DNA of 64,000 nucleotides, taken from positions 6,353,501 through 6,417,500 of the forward strand of contig NZ_CP014870.1 in assembly GCF_001661075.1 (NCBI RefSeq). Direction: 5' to 3'. Both the position numbers and the translations under genes were made by a program. Source of the DNA: Pseudomonas silesiensis (GTDB lineage: Bacteria; Pseudomonadota; Gammaproteobacteria; Pseudomonadales; Pseudomonadaceae). Positions within the stretch are counted from its first letter, which is position 1; every line of letters starts with the position of its first letter. Below the pieces are notes generated by a model. That model made no database searches and was not told the origin of the DNA. It saw only the letters and a program-made list of their open reading frames with translations. Below, in pieces: positions 57,294 to 64,000 of this stretch.

Positions 57294-58561
57294 AGCTCAG
57301 CATTCTCGGCGCCCGCGTTATCGATCCAAGCAGCGGCCTGGATCAAGTGACTGATATCCACGTCGAAGCCTGCAAGATCGTCGCCCTTGGCGCCGCACCA
57401 GCGGGCTTTGTCGCCGTCGACACCATCGACGCCCAAGGCCTGGTGGCCGCGCCTGGCCTGGTTGACCTTAACGTCGCCCTGCGCGAACCGGGCTACAGCC
57501 GCAAAGGTTCGATCATCAGTGAAACCCGCGCCGCCGCAGCCGGCGGCGTGACCAGCCTGTGCTGCCCACCGAAGACCAAACCGGTGCTGGACACCTCGGC
57601 CGTGGCCGAACTGATCCTCGATCGCGCCCGCGAGGCCGGCAACACCAAGGTGTTTCCGATTGGCGCCCTGAGCAAAGGCCTGGACGGTGAACAGCTGGCA
57701 GAGCTCGTGGCGTTGCGCGATGCCGGCTGCGTGGCATTCGGCAACGGCCTGGAGAGTTTCCGCAATACCCGCACCTTGTGCCGGGCGCTGGAATACGCTG
57801 CGACGTTCGACCTGACGGTGATTTTCAACTCCCAGGACCATGACTTGGCCGAAGGCGGCCTGGCCCATGAAGGCCCGACCGCCAGCTTTCTCGGTTTGCC
57901 CGGCATTCCGGAAACCGCCGAGACCGTGGCTCTGGCCCGGGACCTGTTGCTGGTCGAGCAAAGCGGCGTGCGCGCACACTTCAGCCAGCTCACCAGCGCC
58001 CGCGGCGTCGCCCTGATCGCAGAGGCCCAGAAACGCGGCTTGCCCGTAACGGCCGACGTCGCGCTGTACCAGCTGATCCTGACCGACGAAGCCCTGATCG
58101 ACTTCAGCAGCCTCTATCACGTCCAGCCGCCGTTGCGCACCCGCACCGACCGCGATGGCCTGCGTGAAGCGGTGAAGACGGGCGTGATCTCGGCTATTTC
58201 CAGCCATCATCAGCCACATGAGCGGGATGCGAAGCTCGCGCCATTCGGCGCCACCGAGCCGGGCATCAGCAGCGTTGAGCTGTTGCTGCCACTGGCGATG
58301 ACGTTGGTGGAAGATGGTTTGCTGGATTTGCCAACGTTATTGGCGCGCCTCAGCGCCGGACCTGCCGAGGCCTTGCGCCTGCCGGCGGGCAAGTTGGCGG
58401 TGGGTGGTGCGGCGGATATCGTGCTGTTCGACCCGGCGGCTTCGACCGTGGCCGGTGAAACCTGGCTGTCCAAGGGTGAAAATTGCCCGTTCATGGGGCA
58501 CAGTTTGCCGGGTGTGGTGCGCTATACCCTGGTGGATGGGCGTATCAGTCACCAGGCTTAA
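57290..58561 (+). CDS. pyrC: Dihydroorotase-like PyrC' (catalytically inactive type)
   Basis: 423 residues, GTG start overlapping the pyrB stop. Amidohydrolase fold of dihydroorotase: [26 protein letters not shown] is the N-terminal metal region. Active enzymes have DxHxHLREPG; here Asn61 and Ala63 replace both His, so zinc binding is lost. This is the known Pseudomonas situation, where PyrC' has a structural role in the ATCase complex and another gene (not in the window) supplies DHOase activity. The rest of the barrel, including [23 protein letters not shown], is intact. Confidence 0.93.
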   Translation: MKLSILGARVIDPSSGLDQVTDIHVEACKIVALGAAPAGFVAVDTIDAQGLVAAPGLVDLNVALREPGYSRKGSIISETRAAAAGGVTSLCCPPKTKPVLDTSAVAELILDRAREAGNTKVFPIGALSKGLDGEQLAELVALRDAGCVAFGNGLESFRNTRTLCRALEYAATFDLTVIFNSQDHDLAEGGLAHEGPTASFLGLPGIPETAETVALARDLLLVEQSGVRAHFSQLTSARGVALIAEAQKRGLPVTADVALYQLILTDEALIDFSSLYHVQPPLRTRTDRDGLREAVKTGVISAISSHHQPHERDAKLAPFGATEPGISSVELLLPLAMTLVEDGLLDLPTLLARLSAGPAEALRLPAGKLAVGGAADIVLFDPAASTVAGETWLSKGENCPFMGHSLPGVVRYTLVDGRISHQA

Positions 58562-58573
58562 AACCGCGTCGCC

Positions 58574-58604
58574 TGCATTCGCGAGCAAGCCCGCTCCCAC
58601 AGGG
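58574..58604 (-). repeat. Single REP element
   Basis: Core GCGAGCAAGCCCGCTCCCAC with no close inverted partner; a decayed copy (GGGCTTGCTCCGGGC) follows at about 58650. Confidence 0.65.
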
Positions 58605-58683
58605 TTTGAGTTGACCGCAAATCTGCGGTCAACCAATAAACCTGGGGGAGAGGGCTTGCTCCGGGCGGCGTTCCGACGAAGAC

Positions 58684-59115
58684 TTACTGGAAGGCGCCTC
58701 TGTTCTGGGCATTGCGAATCGACACCTGGTCATTCAGCGTCCAGAAGTCATACAATACCCCCAGAAAGAACAACCCGCCCGTCAACAGGTACAACAACCC
58801 GCTGATCCACTTGCCCTGATACATCCGGTGTACGCCGAACACCCCAAGAAACGTCAGCAGAATCCAGGCGACGTTGTACTCGATAGGCCCGGCGGTAAAT
58901 CGCAGGTCCGCTTCACGGTCCATGGCCGGGATCAAAAACAGATCGATCAGCCAGCCGATACCCAACAAACCCAAGGTGAAGAACCAGATCGTCCCGGTCA
59001 CCGGCTTGCCGTAATAGAAGCGGTGAGCCCCGGTGAAGCCGAAAATCCACAGGAGGTAACCGACCACTTTGCTGTGAGTGTCCTGATGCGGAACGGGGTG
59101 TCGATAGGTGTTCAT
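58684..59115 (-). CDS. TM2 domain protein
   Basis: 143 residues. Three or four hydrophobic helices with the TM2 signature twice: SKVVGYLLWIFGFTGAHRFYYGKPVTGTIWFFTLGLLGIGWLIDLFLIPAM and, in the second half, WILLTFLGVFGVHRMYQGKWISGLLYLLTGGLFFLGVLYDFWTL (landmarks GxHRFYxGK and GVHRMYQGK). TM2 proteins are inner-membrane proteins of unknown role. The gene is solitary, convergent with pyrC' and divergent from the NlpC/P60 gene. Confidence 0.88.
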   Translation of the reverse strand: MNTYRHPVPHQDTHSKVVGYLLWIFGFTGAHRFYYGKPVTGTIWFFTLGLLGIGWLIDLFLIPAMDREADLRFTAGPIEYNVAWILLTFLGVFGVHRMYQGKWISGLLYLLTGGLFFLGVLYDFWTLNDQVSIRNAQNRGAFQ

Positions 59116-59326
59116 GGAGGACCTCGATTCACACGATAGATAAATATTCTTTAAAACTTTGTGACTTTTTTACAGGCGGCCGACGCATGGCATCCGGCCA
59201 TGTCATTTTGCGCCAAAGCCTTGTTCGCAAAAGGATTCTTGCAAAAAACCGCGTCAACTTTTTGCTTATTTGGTTCCGCTTCGACCCTGCGGAATCGACC
59301 AACGGACTTAAAAAAGACCAAAAAGC

Positions 59327-59335
59327 TGTTATAAA
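59327..59335 (+). promoter_or_regulatory. Possible extended -10 promoter of the NlpC/P60 gene
   Basis: TG T TATAAA, 31 bases before the ATG in an AT-rich stretch; no clear -35. The rest of this 251-base divergent gap shows no further signal. Confidence 0.4.
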
Positions 59336-59366
59336 GTTGCGCGTTCACCCATATGAGCCCTGCCTA

Positions 59367-60002
59367 ATGCGTCCATTTTTCAAGACATGGCTAACCATTT
59401 GCCTATTATTGCCCCTGGCCGCCCACGCCACCAACCGTGAGCAACGTCTTCCAAACGTTAATGGTTACACCACTAAATCCCATGTATCTGTTCCTTCGAG
59501 CAAGTACAAGAAAGCCGGACCACGGTCCCCTTACCTGAACGTCAGCAAGACCAGCAAGAACAAAAGCAGCCTGGTTCCGCCAATGGCGAGCAAGGAAAGC
59601 AGCAATGTGTTGAGCCGCGCGGTCAACGTGCTCGGCACTCCGTACCGTTGGGGCGGCAGCAGCCCAAGCAAGGGTTTCGATTGCAGTGGCCTGGTGAAAT
59701 ACGCGTTCAACGACGCCACTTTTGACCTGCCGCGCACGTCGAATGCCATGGCCAGCGGTCATGGAGAGAAAGTCGATCGCAAGGATCTGAAGCCTGGCGA
59801 CCTGATTTTCTTCAACATCAAGAGCCGCAGGGTCAATCATGTTGCCATCTACCTGGGCAACGACCGTTTCATCCACGCACCGCGCCGTGGCAAATCGGTC
59901 AGCATCGACACCCTGAACAAACCGTATTGGGAAAAACACTACGTGGTTGCCAAGCGGGTTCTGCCGAAAGAGCAGAACACCATACAGGTTGTTCAGCGCT
60001 GA
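59367..60002 (+). CDS. NlpC/P60 family peptidoglycan peptidase
   Basis: 211 residues, start MRPFFKTWLTICLLLPLAAHATNREQ, a signal peptide; upstream in-frame sequence is unlikely to be coding. After a linker rich in Ser/Lys (about 35-80) comes the C40 domain: catalytic Cys106 in GFDCSGLVKYAF, His158 in RVNHVAIYLGN and a third polar residue (HAPRRG). Such enzymes cleave stem-peptide bonds such as D-Glu-mDAP in the periplasm, and need to be controlled since no regulator is adjacent. Length and motifs fit an active enzyme. Confidence 0.93.
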   Translation: MRPFFKTWLTICLLLPLAAHATNREQRLPNVNGYTTKSHVSVPSSKYKKAGPRSPYLNVSKTSKNKSSLVPPMASKESSNVLSRAVNVLGTPYRWGGSSPSKGFDCSGLVKYAFNDATFDLPRTSNAMASGHGEKVDRKDLKPGDLIFFNIKSRRVNHVAIYLGNDRFIHAPRRGKSVSIDTLNKPYWEKHYVVAKRVLPKEQNTIQVVQR

Positions 60003-60049
60003 TCTGAAGTATCGTGTTCTGATCCAGAACACGCTTCGATCATGATGAC

Positions 60050-60150
60050 CCCTTCGCGGGCAAGTCGAATCGTCGCACCGCCGCTCCCACAGGATCGATG
60101 CAGTCCTTGTGGGAGCGGCGGTGCGACGATTCGACTTGCCCGCGAAGAGG
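60050..60150. repeat. REPIN, long-arm type, near-perfect
   Basis: Arms of about 40 bases (GCGGGCAAGTCGAATCGTCG, CACCGCCGCTCCCACA and complement) separated by about 20 bases. The arm sequence is shared with the element at 40042-40168. Confidence 0.9.
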
Positions 60151-60174
60151 CCCTTGAAAGCGCCACAAATCCCC

Positions 60175-61209
60175 TCAAAAACTATCCGGCGACCGCGCCT
60201 TCTCCCGCGCATGCTCCCGGCTGATCAAGCCCTTGTTCACCAGATCCTTCAAACACATATCCAGTGTCTGCATCCCGATCGATCCCCCGGTCTGAATCGA
60301 CGAGTACATCTGCGCCACCTTGTCTTCGCGGATCAGGTTACGAATCGCCGAGGTGCCCAGCATGATTTCGTGGGCCGCTATCCGCCCGCCACCGATCTTT
60401 TTCACCAGGGCCTGGGAAATCACCGCCAGCAGTGACTCGGACAGCATCGAACGCACCATCGACTTCTCATCCCCCGGAAACACATCCACGATCCTGTCGA
60501 TGGTTTTTGCCGCCGACGTGGTGTGCAGTGTGCCAAACACCAGGTGACCGGTCTCGGCAGCCGTCAGCGCGAGACGGATGGTCTCCAGGTCGCGCATCTC
60601 CCCCACCAGAATCACGTCCGGGTCTTCCCGCAGCGCCGAGCGCAGGGCCGTGGCGAAACTGCGGGTATCGCGATGGACCTCGCGCTGGTTGATCAGGCAT
60701 TTGCGCGATTCGTGAACGAACTCGATCGGGTCTTCGACAGTAAGAATGTGATGGTGGCGATGGTTGTTCAGGTAATCGATCATCGCCGCCAGGGTGGTGG
60801 ACTTGCCGGACCCGGTCGGGCCGGTCACCAGCACCAGGCCACGGGAGGATTCTGTAATCTTGCGAAACACTTCCCCCATCCCCAGGTCTTCCATGCTCAG
60901 CACTCTGGACGGGATGGTCCGAAACACCGCGCCAGCACCGCGGTTCTGATTGAACACATTGACGCGAAAACGTGCCACACCAGGCACTTCAAAGGAAAAA
61001 TCGGCCTCCAGGTGCTTTTCAAACTCCACCCGCTGGACATCGTTCATGACATCGTAGATCAACTCATGGACCTGCTTGGCGTCCAGTGCCGGCAGATTGA
61101 TGCGCCGCACATCGCCATCGACGCGAATCATCGGTGGCAGGCCGGCCGACAGGTGCAGGTCGGATGCACCTTGTTTGGCGCTGAAGGCCAGCAGCTCAGT
61201 GATATCCAT
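60175..61209 (-). CDS. pilT: Type IV pilus retraction ATPase PilT
   Basis: 344 residues, start MDITELLAFSAKQGASDLHLSAGLPPMIR. Hexameric ATPase that powers pilus retraction. Walker A GPTGSGKST at 130-138, the Asp box/His box region TVEDPIEFVH, Walker B VILVGEMRDLET (199-210), and the conserved AIRNLIRE motif of retraction ATPases (TSAIRNLIREDKVAQMY). pilU, which usually follows pilT in pseudomonads, is not here; the gene ends near a REPIN and the NlpC/P60 gene. Divergent from yggS. Confidence 0.96.
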   Translation of the reverse strand: MDITELLAFSAKQGASDLHLSAGLPPMIRVDGDVRRINLPALDAKQVHELIYDVMNDVQRVEFEKHLEADFSFEVPGVARFRVNVFNQNRGAGAVFRTIPSRVLSMEDLGMGEVFRKITESSRGLVLVTGPTGSGKSTTLAAMIDYLNNHRHHHILTVEDPIEFVHESRKCLINQREVHRDTRSFATALRSALREDPDVILVGEMRDLETIRLALTAAETGHLVFGTLHTTSAAKTIDRIVDVFPGDEKSMVRSMLSESLLAVISQALVKKIGGGRIAAHEIMLGTSAIRNLIREDKVAQMYSSIQTGGSIGMQTLDMCLKDLVNKGLISREHAREKARSPDSF

Positions 61210-61266
61210 AGCGCTCCTCAATTCCAGTAGAATGCCGCGACCCTCAGACCCGCTGGCGCCTTTTGA

Positions 61267-61953
61267 ATGTCCACGATAGCAGACAACGTCACTCAGGTTA
61301 GTTCACGCATCCACGCCGCGGCTGTCGCCGCCCATCGTGACGAACACAGCGTCCAGTTGCTGGCTGTGAGCAAAACCAAGCCCGCTGCAGCAGTGCGCGA
61401 AGCCTATGCCGCCGGGATCCGCGACTTTGGCGAAAACTACCTGCAGGAAGCCCTGGGCAAACAGCTCGAATTGGCCGACCTGCCCTTGATCTGGCACTTC
61501 ATCGGCCCCATTCAATCGAACAAGACTCGCGCTATCGCCGAGCACTTCGACTGGGTGCACTCCGTGGATCGTTTGAAAATCGCACAACGCCTGTCCGAAC
61601 AACGTCCCGCCGATTTACCGCCACTGAACATCTGCATCCAGGTCAACGTCAGCGGCGAAGCGAGCAAATCCGGCTGCACCCCGGCCGACTTGCCAGCCCT
61701 GGCCAACGCCATCAGTCAGCTGCCACGGCTCAAGCTGCGCGGGTTGATGGCGATTCCCGAGCCTACCGAAGATCGCGCCGCCCAGGACGCTGCTTTTGCT
61801 GCGGTACAAAGCCTGCAAGCCGGTCTCGATCTGCCGCTCGACACACTTTCCATGGGCATGAGCCACGACCTTGAGTCGGCCATCGCCATGGGCGCCACCT
61901 GGGTCCGTATCGGTACGGCCCTGTTCGGTACCCGTGATTACGGCCAGCCCTGA
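61267..61953 (+). CDS. yggS: PLP homeostasis protein YggS
   Basis: 228 residues, start MSTIADNVTQVSSRIHAAAVAAHRDEHSVQLLAVSKTKP with the PLP-binding Lys36. Other conserved features are FGENYLQEALGKQ, WHFIGPIQSNKTRAIAEHFDWVHSVDR and LSMGMSHDLESAIAMGATWVRIGTALFG. The protein buffers pyridoxal phosphate and helps balance amino-acid pools. Its stop codon is the first unit of a TGAACA tandem repeat that separates it from proC, a conserved neighbour. Confidence 0.95.
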   Translation: MSTIADNVTQVSSRIHAAAVAAHRDEHSVQLLAVSKTKPAAAVREAYAAGIRDFGENYLQEALGKQLELADLPLIWHFIGPIQSNKTRAIAEHFDWVHSVDRLKIAQRLSEQRPADLPPLNICIQVNVSGEASKSGCTPADLPALANAISQLPRLKLRGLMAIPEPTEDRAAQDAAFAAVQSLQAGLDLPLDTLSMGMSHDLESAIAMGATWVRIGTALFGTRDYGQP

Positions 61954-61982
61954 ACATGAACATGAACATGAACATGAACATG
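61951..61982 (+). repeat. (TGAACA)5 microsatellite
   Basis: Five exact TGAACA units and TG, beginning at the yggS stop codon and ending 30 bases before proC. Unit copy number could vary by slippage; frame is not affected in either gene. Confidence 0.9.
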
Positions 61983-62011
61983 GCTGACACCCCTCTCTAT
62001 AAGGACCTGAC

Positions 62012-62830
62012 ATGAGCAAGACTCGTATTGCCTTTATCGGTGCCGGCAACATGGCCGCCAGCCTGATCGGTGGCCTGCGCGCCAAAGGTCTGGAAGCGGC
62101 GCACATCCGCGCTAGCGATCCAGGCGCTGAAACCCGCGCCAAAGTGAATGCCGAGCACGGCATCGAAGTCTTCGCCGATAACGCCGAAGCCATCCAGGGC
62201 GCCGACGTCGTCGTGCTGGCAGTCAAACCCCAGGCGATGAAAGCCGTCTGCGAAGCCATCCGCCCAAGCCTGCAACCGAATCAACTGGTGGTCTCGATCG
62301 CTGCGGGCATTACCTGCGCCAGCCTGAACAACTGGCTCGGCGCCCAGCCGATCGTGCGCTGCATGCCCAACACCCCGGCGCTGCTGCGTCAGGGCGTAAG
62401 CGGCCTGTTTGCCACCGCACAAGTCACCGCCGAACAACGTCAGCAGGCCCAGGAACTGTTGTCGGCCGTCGGCATCGCCCTGTGGCTGGACGAAGAACAG
62501 CAACTGGACGCGGTGACGGCCGTTTCCGGCTCGGGCCCCGCGTACTTTTTCCTGCTGATCGAAGCCATGACCGCCGCCGGCGTGAAACTCGGCCTGCCGG
62601 CGGACATCGCCGCCCAACTGACCCTGCAGACCGCCCTGGGCGCCGCGCACATGGCGGTCGCCAGCGATGTCGACGCCGCCGAACTGCGTCGCCGCGTGAC
62701 GTCCCCTGCGGGCACCACGGAAGCGGCCATCAAGTCGTTCCAGGCCGGGGGCTTCGAAGCCCTGGTAGAACAAGCACTCGGCGCCGCTGCGCACCGCTCG
62801 GCCGAGATGGCCGAACAATTGGGTCAATAA
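62012..62830 (+). CDS. proC: Pyrroline-5-carboxylate reductase
   Basis: 272 residues, start MSKTRIAFIGAGNMAASLIGGL with the NAD(P) motif GAGNMA. Last step of proline synthesis. Also visible: VVLAVKPQAMKAVC, RCMPNTPALLRQGVSGLFA and the C-terminal P5CR signature AVSGSGPAYFFLLIEAM ... RRVTSPAGTTEAAI. Followed by yggT after 10 bases, with yggS before it, a common cluster. Confidence 0.97.
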   Translation: MSKTRIAFIGAGNMAASLIGGLRAKGLEAAHIRASDPGAETRAKVNAEHGIEVFADNAEAIQGADVVVLAVKPQAMKAVCEAIRPSLQPNQLVVSIAAGITCASLNNWLGAQPIVRCMPNTPALLRQGVSGLFATAQVTAEQRQQAQELLSAVGIALWLDEEQQLDAVTAVSGSGPAYFFLLIEAMTAAGVKLGLPADIAAQLTLQTALGAAHMAVASDVDAAELRRRVTSPAGTTEAAIKSFQAGGFEALVEQALGAAAHRSAEMAEQLGQ

Positions 62831-62840
62831 GGAGCCTTAC

Positions 62841-63431
62841 ATGATTGGATTGAACACTGCAGCGGTCTACGTGCTGCAAACCCTCGGCAGCCTGTACCTG
62901 CTGATCGTACTGCTGCGCTTCGTGCTGCAACTGGTCCGCGCGAACTTCTACAACCCGCTCTGTCAGTTCGCCGTCAAAGCCACCCAGCCGCTGCTCAAGC
63001 CGCTGCGCCGGATCATCCCGAGCATGTTCGGCCTGGACATGTCCTCGCTGGTGCTGGCGATCCTCGTGCAACTGGCGCTGATGGCCCTGACCCTGTTGCT
63101 GACCTATGGCACCATCGGTAACCCCCTGCAATTGCTGCTCTGGTCGCTGATTGGCGTGACGGCGCTGTTCCTGAAGATTTTCTTCTTCGCGTTGATCATC
63201 AGCGTGATCCTGTCGTGGGTCGCACCGGGCAGCCATAACCCTGGCGCCGAGCTGGTGAACCAGATCTGCGAGCCGGCCCTGGCGCCGTTCCGCAAGATCG
63301 TGCCGAACCTGGGTGGCCTGGATATTTCGCCGATCCTGGCATTCGTGGTGCTCAAGCTGATCGACATGCTGGTGATCAATAATCTCGCCGCCATGACGAT
63401 GATGCCGGAAATCCTGCGGCTGTTGATGTAA
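62841..63431 (+). CDS. yggT: YggT family membrane protein
   Basis: 196 residues made of two homologous YGGT repeats: LGSLYLLIVLLRFVLQLVRANFYNPLCQFAVKATQPLLKPLRRIIPSM (about 13-60) and FFFALIISVILSWVAPGSHNPGAELVNQICEPALAPFRKIVPNLGGLDISPILAFVVL (about 115-172), each ending in a PLL-P-R--P pattern and followed by a hydrophobic helix. Four to five membrane segments. Role unknown; links to osmotic stress and cell division have been reported for homologues. Close behind proC (10 bases). Confidence 0.93.
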   Translation: MIGLNTAAVYVLQTLGSLYLLIVLLRFVLQLVRANFYNPLCQFAVKATQPLLKPLRRIIPSMFGLDMSSLVLAILVQLALMALTLLLTYGTIGNPLQLLLWSLIGVTALFLKIFFFALIISVILSWVAPGSHNPGAELVNQICEPALAPFRKIVPNLGGLDISPILAFVVLKLIDMLVINNLAAMTMMPEILRLLM

Positions 63432-63470
63432 CCCTGACCTTCAGCGCTCGGCAGGCTGACAGCGTCATCG

Positions 63471-63570
63471 TTCTTCGCGGGCAAGTCGGGTCGCCGCACC
63501 GCTCGCTCCTACAGGGATCACATCAATCCTGTAGGAGCGAGGCTTGCCCGCGAAGAACGATGACGCGGTC
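63471..63570. repeat. REPIN, mixed arms
   Basis: Long-type arm with GGCAAGTCGGGTCGCCGCACCG facing GTAGGAGCGAGGCTTGCCCG, with matching outer flanks GCGTCATCGTTCTTCG and its complement. Between yggT and metX. Confidence 0.85.
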
Positions 63571-63658
63571 TGACTGAATGAAATCAGGCCCGGCCTTTGC
63601 TTGCCGCTAACCCCACCGGTCTTTAGACTTACGCCTCATTTCAACGAGAGCAGGGTCG

Positions 63659-64000
63659 ATGCCAGCTGCCTTTCCCCCCGATTCTGTTGGTCTGGTGACG
63701 CCGCAAGTGGCGCACTTCAGCGAACCCCTGGCCTTGGCCTGCGGCCGTTCGCTCCCGGCATATGACCTGATATACGAGACCTACGGCACGCTGAACGCCA
63801 CGGCGAGCAACGCCGTGCTGATCTGCCACGCCTTGTCCGGCCACCATCATGCCGCCGGTTTCCACAGCCCCGACGACCGTAAACCCGGTTGGTGGGACAG
63901 CTGCATCGGCCCCGGCAAACCGATCGACACCAATACGTTCTTCGTGGTCAGCCTGAACAACCTCGGCGGCTGCAACGGCTCCACCGGACCGAGCAGCATC
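63659..64000 (+). CDS. metX: Homoserine O-acyltransferase MetX, 5' part
   Basis: The first 114 codons, cut by the window end. Start [32 protein letters not shown] follows a purine-rich GAGAG sequence. Alpha/beta-hydrolase features: [31 protein letters not shown] and the start of the conserved region [18 protein letters not shown]. MetX acylates homoserine, the first committed step to methionine in Pseudomonas (acetyl- or succinyl-transfer cannot be told from this part). It belongs with metF, metK and ahcY in the same window. Confidence 0.95.
   Translation, partial: MPAAFPPDSVGLVTPQVAHFSEPLALACGRSLPAYDLIYETYGTLNATASNAVLICHALSGHHHAAGFHSPDDRKPGWWDSCIGPGKPIDTNTFFVVSLNNLGGCNGSTGPSSI

Overview
This 64 kb window is chromosomal DNA from a Pseudomonas, most likely of the P. 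fluorescens group. It is GC-rich, and its gene order resembles two blocks of the P. aeruginosa chromosome as I remember them: fba-pgk-epd-tkt-metK, and ahcY-metF-rhlE-bioA-rsmE followed by chpA-pilJIHG-gshB-tonB-yqgE-ruvX-pyrRBC'-pilT-yggS-proC-yggT-metX. No rRNA, tRNA, phage, insertion sequence or CRISPR array was found. The mobile-DNA signal is an unusually dense population of REP/REPIN palindromes (short inverted pairs beginning GTAG or GTGG) in intergenic gaps.

Layout. 1-542: 3' part of a PL7 alginate lyase. 622-6965 (minus): a glycolysis/pentose-phosphate block, fba, two small lipoproteins, pgk, epd, tkt. 7239-9443: an ArsR-methyltransferase fusion regulator followed by metK, with a perfect 24-bp palindrome in front. 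9725-18247: cell-envelope and transport genes (ligB, DUF1090, a lipoprotein cytochrome c', mltA, MAPEG, EamA, MFS, FNT, thioesterase). 18368-20977: ahcY with a SAH riboswitch, then metF. 21314-31337: a periplasmic binding protein, rhlE, yceI/cytochrome b561, an exported amine oxidase, bioA, rsmE and trhA. 31586-39911: a complete biotin-independent malonate decarboxylase locus (mdcR, madML, mdcHGEDCBA). 40215-42048: a small accessory patch with a winged-helix nucleotidyltransferase/HEPN pair behind a large palindrome, and a DUF6124 gene behind a structured leader. 42111-52106 (minus): the Pil-Chp chemosensory operon pilGHIJ-chpA-chpC. 52471-58561: gshB, tonB-like, yqgE, ruvX, pyrR, pyrB, pyrC'. 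58684-64000: TM2 protein, NlpC/P60 peptidase, pilT, yggS, proC, yggT and the start of metX.

Functional themes. Several genes serve the S-adenosylmethionine cycle: metK makes SAM, ahcY removes SAH, metF supplies methyl groups, metX starts methionine synthesis, and bioA, rsmE and the regulator use or may sense SAM/SAH. Control appears to act at two levels, a DNA palindrome next to the ArsR-methyltransferase gene and a SAH riboswitch on ahcY. The second theme is pilus control: the Pil-Chp pathway and PilT are present, but the usual partners pilK, chpB and pilU are not at these positions.

The most unusual observation is inside chpA. REP-derived DNA is tandemly amplified with an exact 84-bp period (28 codons), stays in frame, and adds about 95 residues of translated repeat to the linker between histidine phosphotransfer domains of this 1979-residue kinase. 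Other leads are the nucleotidyltransferase/HEPN pair with a near-perfect 18-bp-arm palindrome, and the hairpin leader in front of the DUF6124 gene.
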